Part shown: positions 36,997 through 45,530 of the stretch, in pieces
Layout of the letters: each line of letters opens with the position of its first letter
Position numbering within the stretch: the first letter of the stretch is position 1
NCBI RefSeq assembly: GCF_030345075.1
Contig: NZ_CP128361.1
Location: 3,348,001-3,412,000 of the forward strand
Direction of reading: 5' to 3'
DNA length: 64,000 nt
Origin: Solwaraspora sp. WMMA2065
GTDB taxonomy: Bacteria; Actinomycetota; Actinomycetes; Mycobacteriales; Micromonosporaceae
The notes under the pieces: model-generated
Told to the model about the DNA's origin: nothing
The model's database searches: none
What the model saw: the letters and a program-made list of their open reading frames with translations, nothing else
Position numbers and translations under genes: made by a program

Positions 36997-37290
36997 ATGG
37001 CACGCATAAGCTCATACACCCCAGAGTTCCGTGAAGAAGCAGTGCAACTCGTTCTACAGTCGAACAAGCCAGTGTCGCAGGTTGCCCGGGAGATCGACGT
37101 TCACCCGGAGACGCTCCGTTCCTGGGTCCGCCAGTACCGGCGGGAAAACAGCGGCGCCCAGGACAGCCCACCGATCGGCGTCGACGAGCGCGCTCGACTG
37201 AAGGAACTCGAACGTCGCAACCGGGAACTCGAAATGGAGAACAGCTTCCTGAAAAAAGCCGCGGCGTACTTCGCGAAGGACCCTCGGTAA
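36997..37290 (+). CDS. IS3-family transposase OrfA
   Basis: This 97-residue protein has an N-terminal helix-turn-helix (PVSQVAREIDVHPETLRSWVRQ) that binds the element ends. A leucine-zipper-like helix (LKELERRNRELEMENSFLKK) follows. A run of six adenines followed by G at 37252-37258 lies near its end, suited to -1 ribosomal frameshifting into OrfB, whose frame is -1 relative to OrfA. Confidence 0.92.
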   Translation: MARISSYTPEFREEAVQLVLQSNKPVSQVAREIDVHPETLRSWVRQYRRENSGAQDSPPIGVDERARLKELERRNRELEMENSFLKKAAAYFAKDPR

Positions 37291-37295
37291 CGAGC

Positions 37296-38180
37296 TTGTA
37301 CGAGTTCATCGAGACGATGCGACTCGACACCGCGAAGTACGCCTACCCCGTCGACTTCATGTGCGAACAACTCGGCGTGTCCAGGTCCGGATACTACGAA
37401 TGGCGAACCCGCCCCGACTCCGCGACCGCCACCCGCCGCGCCCACCTTCGATCGACCATCGAGGAGGTGTTCGCCGCGTCCGACGGCACCTACGGGCATC
37501 GACGTGTCCACGCGCAACTGCGGCGCCAGGGCGTGTCCGCCGGGCCGGAACTCGTCCGCCAGCTGATGCGCGAGCTCGGGCTCGTGCCGTGCCAGCCCCG
37601 CCCGAGGCGGTGGGGTCTCACCCAGTCGTCGTCCGGCACGGTGCCTGACCTCGTCGGCCGGGAGTTCACCGCCGACGCGCCTGGCGAGAAGCTCGTCGGC
37701 GACATCACGTACATCCCGACCGGCGAGGGGTGGCTGTATCTGGCGACCGTCATCGACTGCTGCACGAAGGAAGTCATCGGATACGCGATGGACGACCACT
37801 ACCAGACGCCGTTGATATCCCGCGCCATCCGTAACGCCGCCCGGAATCGCGAACTCAGGAAGAACGCCATCTTTCATTCGGACCGGGGCAGCAACTACAT
37901 GTCGGACGACTACGGCAGAACGCTTCGGGATCTGAGGTTGCGGCGATCTGCTGGCCGGACCGGAATTTGTTTCGACAATGCGATGGCGGAATCGTTCTTC
38001 GGTGCGCTGAAGAACGAACGCGTGTCGCGTGTGAAGTATCCCACTCGTGAGGCGGCACGCCGGGACGTTACTGCCTACATCGAATTCTGGTACAATCGTC
38101 AGCGTCTGCATTCAGCGGTGGGCTACCGACCTCCCCGGGAAGTCCACGCAGAGTTCGAGAACCTTCAAATCGCGGCGTGA
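37296..38180 (+). CDS. IS3-family transposase OrfB (DDE integrase)
   Basis: This 294-residue catalytic part has an HTH_21-type N-terminus (YGHRRVHAQLRRQG) and an rve integrase core. The DDE residues are in GDITYIP, HSDRGSNY and NAMAESFFGALKNE. The separate reading starts at TTG 37296, but the active enzyme is expected to be the OrfAB frameshift fusion. Confidence 0.92.
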   Translation: MYEFIETMRLDTAKYAYPVDFMCEQLGVSRSGYYEWRTRPDSATATRRAHLRSTIEEVFAASDGTYGHRRVHAQLRRQGVSAGPELVRQLMRELGLVPCQPRPRRWGLTQSSSGTVPDLVGREFTADAPGEKLVGDITYIPTGEGWLYLATVIDCCTKEVIGYAMDDHYQTPLISRAIRNAARNRELRKNAIFHSDRGSNYMSDDYGRTLRDLRLRRSAGRTGICFDNAMAESFFGALKNERVSRVKYPTREAARRDVTAYIEFWYNRQRLHSAVGYRPPREVHAEFENLQIAA

Positions 38181-38223
38181 AAGAACCGGCCGAACCACTG
38201 TCCGGAAAACGCGAGGCCCCTCA

Positions 38224-39798
38224 AACGCAAAGGTCAACGCCATCAAAGTCGCCCGCGCCAGCAACCCCGGCGACCCAGTGGCCGCCTTCACCATCACCCC
38301 GACCAACCCCAAACCGGGCGACACCATCACCGTCGACGCCACCGCATCCTTTGACCTCGACGGCACTATCACTGCCTACCGCACCGACTACGGCAACGGC
38401 ACCGTCAAGACCGGCGCAGTCACCACCCACCAGTACTCCGCCGCGGGCACCTACACCGTCACCGTCACCGTCACCGACAACGACGGCCGCACCAACTCCC
38501 TCGCCAAGTCGGTATCGGTACGAGCCGCGTCCTCGAAGCCGCGGGTCATCAACACGACCGACCTGGGGGCTGACCCGGACGACCTGCAGTCGCTCGTTCG
38601 TATGCTGGTGATGGCCAACGAGGTGGACCTGGAAGGCATCATCGGCAGCACCAGTTGCTGGCGGCCGACGCAGAGCTCCTCCAACATGAACAACCTGCTC
38701 AATCCCCGACTGAACGCGTACGGCCAGGTACTGTCCAACCTGCAACGGCACGCCGACGGATACCCGAGCCTGTCGTACCTGCAGTCCATCTCGAAGCTGG
38801 GTCAGACCGGCTACGGCATGGACGCGGTCGGTTCGGGTAGGGACACCCCCGGCTCGGAGCTGATCATCGCTGCGGTGGACCGGGACGATCCCCGGCCGGT
38901 TTGGGTCAACTTCTGGGGTGGCGGCAACACTTTGGCGCAAGCGGTCTGGAAGGTACAGAACACTCGCAGCCAGGCAGAGGTCAACCGGTTCATCAGCAAG
39001 CTCCGGGTGTACGACATCCTCGGTCAGGACGATGCTGGCGCGTGGCTGACGAAAAACTACCCGAACCTCGTCTACATCCGCGCAAAGAACCTGGTGTACA
39101 GCTGGCAGCCGTCGGACGGTTGGTTGGACTCCAACGTCCAGAACCACGGTCCGCTGGGGGCGCAGTACCCGGACAGGCAGTGGGCGACCGAGGGTGACAC
39201 CCCGGCGTTCCTGCACCAGATCGCGAACGGGCTGACCGATCCGGACCACGTGGACTGGGGCGGCTTCGGCGGTCGGTTCGGCCCAGCCGAAAGGTCCGCT
39301 GTACGTGGTATGTCCTGCAGCGGTCGGCTCGACCACGAGCCGTCGTTCGACCCCTACTACATGTACACCGACGCGTCGGAGGGTGGCAGCTCGATCAACC
39401 GGTGGAGCACCGCCATTCACAACGACTTCGCGGCCCGGATGGACTGGAGCATCACCAGCAGCTACTCCGGCGCCAACCACCATCCGATCGCCGTGCTCAA
39501 CGGTGACACCACCAAGGATGTCCTGGAGATGCCCGCCTCCGCTGGCTCCAGTGTGAACCTCAGCGCAGCCGGCTCCAGCGACCCGGACGGCAACTCGCTG
39601 GCGTACACGTGGTCGTACTACGACGAGCCCAGCTCGTACAACGGCAGCGTGTCGATCAGCAACAGCTCTGGCACCTCGGCCACGGTGCAGATCCCGTCGA
39701 ACGCTGGCGGGCAGAGCATCCACATCATCCTGCAGGTACGTGACAACGGGTCGCCCAACCTGTACTCCTTCCGGCGGATGGTGATCAACGTCCGGTAG
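38224..39798 (+). pseudogene. PKD-DUF1593 enzyme, 3' fragment of the split gene
   Basis: After the AAC duplication the frame continues as NAKVNAIKVA (end of malectin). A PKD domain follows (from about 38270, with FTITPTNPKPGD and SAAGTYTVTVTV). Next comes a DUF1593 nucleoside-hydrolase-like domain (from about 38540, with the Asp-rich TTDLGADPDDLQSL) and a C-terminal Ig-like domain. The part lacks its own start and signal peptide. The intact gene would encode about 830 residues: CBM2, linker, malectin, PKD, DUF1593, Ig-like. The role is inferred to be secreted plant-polysaccharide processing. Confidence 0.9.
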
Positions 39799-39838
39799 GT
39801 CGGGTCAGCCGCCGGCCGTGGGGACGGAGCGGCGACCA

Positions 39839-39888
39839 AGGGGCGCCTCCCAGGCAGGACATTGTTGGACTGCCCGGGAGGCGCCCTG
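39839..39888 (+). terminator. Strong terminator hairpin after the DUF1593 gene
   Basis: A stem of about 16 bp (GGGCGCCTCCC ... GGGAGGCGCCC, extended inward by GGCAG / CTGCC) is followed by TGCTTCCTGT. It lies about 40 bp after the stop codon. Confidence 0.8.
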
Positions 39889-39933
39889 CTTCCTGTGGTC
39901 CGACCGGCCAGCACCCCCGCCGCCCATTGATCT

Positions 39934-39955
39934 GTTTCGTTAGATTGTTCGAAAC
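39934..39955. promoter_or_regulatory. Inverted repeat upstream of the esterase remnant
   Basis: GTTTCG and CGAAAC, spaced by 10 bp, form an inverted repeat about 70 bp before the signal-peptide start. The half-sites resemble LacI-family operators found before actinobacterial glycan-degradation genes, but this is by eye only. Confidence 0.3.
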
Positions 39956-40024
39956 TTATCGCCGCGACATCCGCGAACTTCGATTGATGTCGCAGCCGTC
40001 ACCTAGCCGGAAGGGAGAGCCCTG

Positions 40025-40689
40025 GTGATCATCAGCTCGGGCCGCTCGAAGATCCGTTCGGCGGTCGTCATGCTCTCCACAGCAGCCCTCGCGGTCGCTG
40101 GAGCCATGACAGTACTGGCGGGAACCCGCGCCGCCGACGCCGCCGACGGTGCCCTCGCCTTCGCCTCGAATGTCGAGGATGAGGGCGCCGACTGCCTCGT
40201 ACCCAATCCAGGTTCCTTCAGCCCAGCTCCCGACTTCCAGATCCGGTCCTAAAAATCGACGGTTCGCGGATCACCACCAAGGCCGAGTGGGTATGCCGGC
40301 GGGCCGAGATCCGGGAACAGGCCGAACGGTACGTCTACGGTGACAAGCCAGCGAAGCCGGCCACCGTCACCGGCACCATGACCAGTTCCAACATCACGGT
40401 GAACGTCTCGCACAACGGCCGCAGCTCCAGCTTCTCGGCCAGCGTCCAACTGCCCAGCGGATCCGGACCCCACCCGGCCGTCATCGTCTACGGCGGTTTC
40501 GGCGCGGACACCGCCACCATCCGGTCCGCCGGTGCCGCCGTGATCAGCTTCGACCCGTTCTCCGTCGGCCAGGAAGGCACCGGACGCAGCAACAAGCAGG
40601 GTGCCTTCTACAGCATCTACGGCTCGTCCAGCAGCACCGGGCTGCTGATGGCCTGGGCGTGGGGCGTCAGCCGGATCATTGACGTCATC
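40025..40689 (+). pseudogene. CE15-like glucuronoyl esterase remnant (frameshift and 3' truncation)
   Basis: The first 60 or so residues are a signal peptide and the start of a mature enzyme (VEDEGADCLVPNPGSFSP). At about 40227-40233 one base is missing: the frame ends at 40252, but the next frame continues as LPDPVLKIDGSRITTKAEW, then KPATVTGT, FDPFSVGQEGTGRSNKQGAFYS and SSTGLLMAWAWGVSRIIDVI, which match the CE15 alpha/beta-hydrolase family. Homology stops abruptly at about 40689, before the catalytic acid and histidine region, where the 3' end of an oppositely oriented gene begins. It is non-functional. Confidence 0.82.
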
Positions 40690-41098
40690 GGATTCCTTCC
40701 GTGGATACTCCGGCGTTGCGGCCGGGAGGAAACGGAACTCCTGCGGAGCAGGGCAGGGAAAGCCGATCCGCCGCCGGGGCGGATCGGCGTCCAGGCGCGA
40801 TCGGATGCGGCAGGCCGTAGTCCGTACCCTCGGGTAGACCGTGCATGTCGACGTGCAGAGGCGATGACCACGAGCCAGCGACGAATCCAACGAAGTACGT
40901 GAAATTGGATTCGCCAGCCGGAAGGCAGACACGCTGCTCATAGTCGGACAGATGCCAGGTCGCCTGCGAGGTACCGGCGGCAGGTGCCGCCGATCCCGTG
41001 CCGACGGCCGCCGACGCGGTCGATGGACTTATCGCCAAGGTCAGCGCCAAGCCGGTTGCCACTGCGAGCGCCACCTTGACTGAGCGGGTCAATCTCAC
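40685..41098 (-). CDS. Small secreted protein of unknown function
   Basis: This 137-residue protein has a strong signal peptide (VRLTRSVKVALAVATGLALTLA, cut near ASA-A at about residue 30). A short mature part contains one YEQRVCLPAGESNFTYFVGFVAG segment. The GTG at 41098 follows AGGAGG with 6-nt spacing. The last 35 residues (from about GRRSAPAADR) look like out-of-frame or rearranged sequence, and they abut the truncated esterase. The C-terminus may therefore be altered by the same deletion. Confidence 0.6.
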   Translation of the reverse strand: MRLTRSVKVALAVATGLALTLAISPSTASAAVGTGSAAPAAGTSQATWHLSDYEQRVCLPAGESNFTYFVGFVAGSWSSPLHVDMHGLPEGTDYGLPHPIAPGRRSAPAADRLSLPCSAGVPFPPGRNAGVSTEGIR

Positions 41099-41464
41099 GA
41101 TGAGCCTCCTTCGGTGATGCGACCTCGGACGACCTCCAACCCCAGAACCCGGTACACACCCGGTTCGCCGCCCCTCGTGCACGGAGCATCACGTGGATAC
41201 TCCTCGAACACCACGCACCTCTTGGGTATCCCCTACAACCACACCAGCATCGATGTTGCCGAATCTGTCCACTCGTGCTGAATTGACTCACATCGCCGCA
41301 GCGTGGGGGCAACCGCGCTGAGAACGGCCAGCCGGGAGCATCGCAGCGTCGGCAGCGCGGCACCTGGCAGACACCCGTGCCGCACCGCCCGACAGGCTGT
41401 CCGTCAGCAACATCCACTCTGGTCTGCCAAGGCATCGGATTCGGCGACGAGGTGAGAAGTAGCC
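41099..41464. other. Divergent intergenic region, no gene seen
   Basis: This 366-bp region separates the divergent small secreted protein and the signal-anchored protein, so it should hold two promoters. No clear operator, hairpin or reading frame with typical codon use was recognised. Confidence 0.5.
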
Positions 41465-42046
41465 ATGGTTCCCCGGGAGAGATTCGCCAGGTGGTACCGA
41501 AACCGCTTCGCCTGGGTGGCGGTGATCCTGCTGGCGAGTTCGTTCAGCGTGGTCGTACTGGCCGACTCGGCCGACCCCGACCTGGCACCGGCGGATCTGC
41601 GCGGACAGATCATGACCCGGATGCGCGCCACGCTTGAACAGGCGGACCCGGGGCAGCACAACCACGCCGATCACATCGTGCAGGCGGCCGACGGCGACGG
41701 ACGGGCACCGGCGGTGATCTGCGGGGTCCACGTCTACGGCCACGAGCCGACCGACGTCGACACACTCGCCGACGTACGGACCGTCTACGGCTTCCACCTC
41801 TGCGGGGTCGCCGGACCCGACCGCCCCTGGGACGTCGCTCCGAAGCTCGCCGGTCCGGTGATCATGGACCTGTCCACCGAGCCACCCGGTATCCAGGTGG
41901 TCGAGGCCACCGCCGAGGTCATGTTCGTCGACCGGCTGCGGCAGATGTTCCCACCGAAGTACGCGGAGCTGGCGATGAAGGAGGCTCTGGCCGAGCCGGA
42001 GATGGCCGATCTGCGCCGCCGGTACGACGCCGCAGCCGGACTCTGA
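41465..42046 (+). CDS. Signal-anchored extracytoplasmic protein of unknown function
   Basis: This 193-residue protein has a basic N-terminus and one membrane segment (about residues 15-34). The outside part contains a His-rich NHADHIVQ stretch, a pair of cysteines (VICGVHVYGHEP and FHLCGVAG, likely disulphide) and a charged helical C-terminus. I do not recognise a family. A strong hairpin terminator follows it, so it is probably monocistronic. Confidence 0.7.
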   Translation: MVPRERFARWYRNRFAWVAVILLASSFSVVVLADSADPDLAPADLRGQIMTRMRATLEQADPGQHNHADHIVQAADGDGRAPAVICGVHVYGHEPTDVDTLADVRTVYGFHLCGVAGPDRPWDVAPKLAGPVIMDLSTEPPGIQVVEATAEVMFVDRLRQMFPPKYAELAMKEALAEPEMADLRRRYDAAAGL

Positions 42047-42083
42047 CCACACCGAACGGAGCGCTGGCGGCGCCGACGGACGT

Positions 42084-42121
42084 CCCGTGGTGGTCGGGAC
42101 CAAGGTCCCGGCCACCACGGG
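42084..42121 (+). terminator. Terminator hairpin
   Basis: An 18-bp stem with one mismatch (CCCGTGGTGGTCGGGACC against its complement) around an AA loop lies 38 bp after the preceding stop codon. Confidence 0.8.
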
Positions 42122-42200
42122 TGTTCCGCCTCAGGCGGCGGGACCCGCCAACGCGGGAAGCTGATCTCGTCACAGCGAGATACGAGTCGCGGAGGCGACG

Positions 42201-42797
42201 ATGACCACCACCCAGCACACCAGCCACCGGTCGATCGAACGGCCCCTCGAGCGCGCCGAACTCCCCGGCGCGATGCTGACCACCACCGCCGCCCGGGCCA
42301 TGGCCGTGCTGCGGATCTCCACCGGGTTCGTCTTCCTCTGGGCGTTCCTCGACAAGACCTTCGGCTTCGGCTTCGCCACCCCGGCCGAGCGGGCCTGGGT
42401 CAACGGCGGCTCGCCGACCAAGGGCTTCCTCTCCTCGGTCGAGGTCGGCCCGCTGCAGTCGTTCTTCCACTCGATCGCCGGCACCTGGTGGGCCGACACC
42501 CTGTTCATGACCGGCCTCGGCGCCATCGGCATCGCGCTGATCGCCGGTATCGGGCTGCGGGTCGCCGCCGCGTCCGGTGCCCTCATGATGGTGTTCATGT
42601 GGCTCGCCGAGTTCCCGCTCGACCGCGTCACCGCCAGCGGGGAACCCGCCCACGCCACCAACCCGCTGGTCGACTACCACATCGTCTACGCGGTCGTCTT
42701 GGTCGCCCTCGCCGCCGCCTACGCCGGCCACACCTGGGGTCTCGGCCGACTCTGGGCGAAGCTGCCCTTCGTGCAGCGCAACCGCTGGATGATCTGA
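42201..42797 (+). CDS. DoxX-family membrane protein
   Basis: This 198-residue protein has four hydrophobic segments (about residues 36-58, 96-118, 120-140 and 158-180). The DoxX pattern includes VLRISTGFVFLWAFLDKTFG and GLGAIGIALIAGIGLRVAA. DoxX relatives include the small subunit of thiosulfate:quinone oxidoreductase and redox-stress membrane proteins. GGAGG precedes the ATG by 5 nt. The exact role is not known. Confidence 0.85.
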   Translation: MTTTQHTSHRSIERPLERAELPGAMLTTTAARAMAVLRISTGFVFLWAFLDKTFGFGFATPAERAWVNGGSPTKGFLSSVEVGPLQSFFHSIAGTWWADTLFMTGLGAIGIALIAGIGLRVAAASGALMMVFMWLAEFPLDRVTASGEPAHATNPLVDYHIVYAVVLVALAAAYAGHTWGLGRLWAKLPFVQRNRWMI

Positions 42798-42876
42798 CCT
42801 TCCCCTCCCCCGATCGGTGTGCCGGACCGCTCCCCCGCGGTCCGGCACACCGGCGTCTGACGTGCCGCCGACCCTG

Positions 42877-44130
42877 TCAGGCCAGCAGACTCTCGCCGAT
42901 CCAGCCGCCGGGCCCGCAGCCGGGCGGAATCGCGAACACCGCCGACCCGATCGGGGTCACCCACTCGTTGAGCAGGTCGTGGTCGGCAAGCCGCTGCTGG
43001 ATCGGCAGGAACTGGGCGGTGACGTCCGCCTGGTACGCGGCGAAGATCAACCCGCTGTCCGGCGTACCGTCGGGGCCCGGCACCCCGTCGTAGTTGTACG
43101 GCCGCCGCAGGATCTTGTACCGGTCGTCGGTGATGTGCGCCCGGGTGACGTGCGAGAAGTCCGGCATGATCGGCAGCCCGACTTCGTTGACCGCGGAGAA
43201 GTCCGGTTCGTCGGTCTCCTCCTCACCGGTCAGCGGTGCCCCGCTGTCCAGCCGCCGCCCGATCACCAGCTCCTTGTCGACCCGGCCCAGCTTGTCCCAG
43301 GTTTCCATCTCGGTGCGGATCCGGCGCACCACACAGGTGGTGCTGTCGCGCAGCCAGTCCGGACCGTCAGCGGCCCAGACCGCCGTGTCGAACGCGGGCG
43401 TGTCAGGGGTCGGGTTCGCCGTACCGTCGATCTGGCCCATGATGTTGCGCTGGGTGTGCGCCTCATGTTCGACCCCCCGCCCCCGGCGGAAGCCCTGCTG
43501 CACCCAACGCACCCGGGCGAACGGCCGGGCATCCTTGATCAGCATCCGTTGCGCGTGGGCCACCGTGAGCGGATCGTCGGCGCAGATCTGCAGCAGTAGG
43601 TCACCGCCGGACCAGCCGGGTTCCAGCCGGTCGATCGCAAACGCCGGCAGGTCGGCCACCGAATCCGGCCGGCGGTCCGGCACCCCGGCCACCGCGTACA
43701 GCCCGGGGCCGAACCCGAACGTCACAGTCAACCGGGCCGGCAGCACCGCCAATTCCGGCTCGGTGTCGGCCAACGGCGCCACGCCCTGGGTCAGCCGGGC
43801 CGCATCGTCGGTGAGCAGCCGCAACAGCCGGCCCAGTGCCGGCCGGCCCGTTCCCGTGTTCAAGGTGAACGCGACGAACGAGGCGTACGCCTGTGGCGCG
43901 GTCGCCACCCCGGCCTGCCGCGCCCCGTGGAACGGCACCGTCTCCGTACCGAAATCGACCGGTAGCGGCTCGGCGGCGGCCGGGCCGGGGTCGGCCGGTT
44001 GCCGGTTGCCGGTTGCTGCCGCGGCGACCGCCGCACCGCTGGCCAACGCTCCGCCGAGCGCGGCGGCGCCGCCGGTGAACAGCAGGCGGCGGTTCACCGC
44101 CGGCCGGGCAACGTGTTCCTCAGCAGGCAT
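42877..44130 (-). CDS. Tat-exported DyP-type haem peroxidase
   Basis: This 417-residue enzyme has a Tat-like N-terminus (NRRLLFTGG, then an Ala/Gly-rich core). The DyP signature GQIDGTANP holds the catalytic Asp. HVTRAHI holds the likely haem-ligating His near residue 325. In Streptomyces lividans the DyP DtpA is encoded next to a copper chaperone and CopC and is needed to mature the copper-radical oxidase GlxA. The same neighbours occur here. EfeB-type deferrochelatase is the other reading, but no EfeU/EfeO genes are present. Confidence 0.92.
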   Translation of the reverse strand: MPAEEHVARPAVNRRLLFTGGAAALGGALASGAAVAAAATGNRQPADPGPAAAEPLPVDFGTETVPFHGARQAGVATAPQAYASFVAFTLNTGTGRPALGRLLRLLTDDAARLTQGVAPLADTEPELAVLPARLTVTFGFGPGLYAVAGVPDRRPDSVADLPAFAIDRLEPGWSGGDLLLQICADDPLTVAHAQRMLIKDARPFARVRWVQQGFRRGRGVEHEAHTQRNIMGQIDGTANPTPDTPAFDTAVWAADGPDWLRDSTTCVVRRIRTEMETWDKLGRVDKELVIGRRLDSGAPLTGEEETDEPDFSAVNEVGLPIMPDFSHVTRAHITDDRYKILRRPYNYDGVPGPDGTPDSGLIFAAYQADVTAQFLPIQQRLADHDLLNEWVTPIGSAVFAIPPGCGPGGWIGESLLA

Positions 44131-44134
44131 GCGC

Positions 44135-44728
44135 TCAGCCGTTGTCCATGTCCATGTCCATGTCCATGTCCATTTCCGAGTCCGGGTCGTAGCTCTCCTC
44201 GGCCCCGGCGAAGGGCTTCGCCACCGCGCTGAACTCGTACGTCCCGCCGTCGGCGAACGTCATCGTGAAGGTGATCTCGTCACCGGGCTGAACCGCTTCG
44301 GCGATGTCCATCAGCATGATGTGGTCGCCGCCGGGTTCGAGGGTGTGGCTGCCGCCGGCCGGTACGGTGATCCCACCGCCCTTCTCCCGCATCACCATCG
44401 CGCCGTCCTGCATCGCCATCTCGTGCAGCTCGATCGGGGAGATCGCGGTCTCGACCGCAGTGACGGTGATGTCGGCGTCGGTGTCGTTGACCAGCACCCC
44501 GAAGGCGGCCGTCATGCCCTCGTCGGCGGCTTTCACCCACGGATCCTCGATGACGAGCCCGGCGGTCTGGGTCACCGCCGGGCTGTCCGACGGCGTCGGC
44601 TCGGCGGTTGTCGACGCCCCGTCGCCACCGCAGCCGGCGAAGGCGAGCACGACACCGGCGAAGCCGGACAGCGCCGCGAGCCGCCGTGCCCGCTTCCGTA
44701 CCGAACCAGCCTGGACCGCTGTTGACAT
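44135..44728 (-). CDS. PCuAC-family extracytoplasmic copper chaperone (lipoprotein)
   Basis: This 197-residue lipoprotein has the lipobox AFAGC near residue 34. The PCu(A)C domain has the copper ligands spaced as in the family, HEMAMQDGAM then HTLEPGGDHIMLM. The tail is a run of Met-Asp dipeptides encoded by CCATGT hexamers (about 44147-44175), which adds soft copper ligands. The ATG at 44728 is preferred over an upstream start. It lies 4 nt before the DyP gene in the same operon, so it probably delivers copper outside the membrane. Confidence 0.9.
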   Translation of the reverse strand: MSTAVQAGSVRKRARRLAALSGFAGVVLAFAGCGGDGASTTAEPTPSDSPAVTQTAGLVIEDPWVKAADEGMTAAFGVLVNDTDADITVTAVETAISPIELHEMAMQDGAMVMREKGGGITVPAGGSHTLEPGGDHIMLMDIAEAVQPGDEITFTMTFADGGTYEFSAVAKPFAGAEESYDPDSEMDMDMDMDMDNG

Positions 44729-44794
44729 GCGCGTTCTCCTCACGAGTGGTATCCGAGTAGTCGGGCCGTGATCCACACCGGTTCCGGAAGTGAC

Positions 44795-45415
44795 CTAGGT
44801 CACCCGTCGGCGACGCGCGGCGAAGAACGCCGCCACGGCCGCCCCGACGATCACGAGCGCCACCCCGCCGACCAGGTACGGCCACCGCCCGACGCCACCC
44901 GACGGCTCCTCCGGCTGCGCCTGCCCGGGTTCCGCTGCCGCGCTCCCGGTCGCGGCGGCGCTCGCCGTCGCCGCACCGGACGCGGCGGTCAGCGGCGCGT
45001 TCACCGCGAACCGGAACGACCCCTGCACCGGGTGGCCGTCCGCCGACACCACCCGGTACGCCACCGTGTAGACGCCGTCCGGCAACGGCTGCACCGGCCG
45101 CGCCACAGCCCGCTGCTGATCCACCACCGGGCCCTCCACCGGCACCTGCGCACCACCGGCGTCGCTGACCACGATGGTGGTGAACTCGCCGTTGAGCCGC
45201 TCGGTGAACACCAGCTCGATTTCTTCCGGCGCCTGCGTCACCCGGGTGTTCTGCCCGGGCTGCGAACTCACCAGCGCGTTGTGCGCCACAGCCTGCGACG
45301 CCGGCAGCAGGACGGCAGCAACGGCGGCGGTGACGGACACTGCCGCGCGCAGGCCCAGCGTGGCGAAGGCGACGCCACGGCGACCACGTACGGACATCTC
45401 GGCTGTTGTCGGCAC
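44795..45415 (-). CDS. CopC-domain copper-binding protein with C-terminal membrane anchor
   Basis: This 206-residue protein has a signal peptide ending AVA, leaving a mature N-terminal His (HNALVSS), the classic Cu(II) ligand of CopC. The CopC beta-barrel has YRVVSADGHPVQGSFRF. An Ala/Glu/Pro linker, one membrane helix (about residues 178-198) and an Arg-rich end complete it. The GTG at 45415 is chosen because GGGAGG lies 8 nt upstream. It probably leads the CopC-PCuAC-DyP operon. No CopD domain is fused. Confidence 0.9.
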   Translation of the reverse strand: MPTTAEMSVRGRRGVAFATLGLRAAVSVTAAVAAVLLPASQAVAHNALVSSQPGQNTRVTQAPEEIELVFTERLNGEFTTIVVSDAGGAQVPVEGPVVDQQRAVARPVQPLPDGVYTVAYRVVSADGHPVQGSFRFAVNAPLTAASGAATASAAATGSAAAEPGQAQPEEPSGGVGRWPYLVGGVALVIVGAAVAAFFAARRRRVT

Positions 45416-45530
45416 GGATGACACCTCCCTCGGTCAGGGCTTCTGGACCCGGCCCGGAATCGATTGAACATTACTCACGTCGCGACGCTCGCCGCTGGTC
45501 GGACAGCTTGCCAGCCCGCACAATGACCTG

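Larger units (their letters stand above)
36924..38223 (+). mobile_element. Complete IS3-family insertion sequence, 1300 bp
   Basis: Terminal inverted repeats are visible over about 27 bp. The left end starts TGAGGTGCCCCGAGG and the right end (reverse complement) starts TGAGGGGCCTCGCG; both continue into TTCCGGACAG. It is flanked by a 3-bp duplication AAC (36921-36923 and 38224-38226). Two overlapping-frame genes encode OrfA and OrfB. All parts look intact, so the insertion is probably recent. Confidence 0.93.

Noticed and set aside
38047-38223. Start of the DUF1593 protein inside the IS element
   Set aside because: The in-frame stretch before 38224 is IS sequence read out of frame with OrfB and has no family resemblance.
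44143-44178. Phase-variable switch by CCATGT repeats
   Set aside because: The unit is six bases long, so slippage keeps the reading frame and would not switch the gene on or off.
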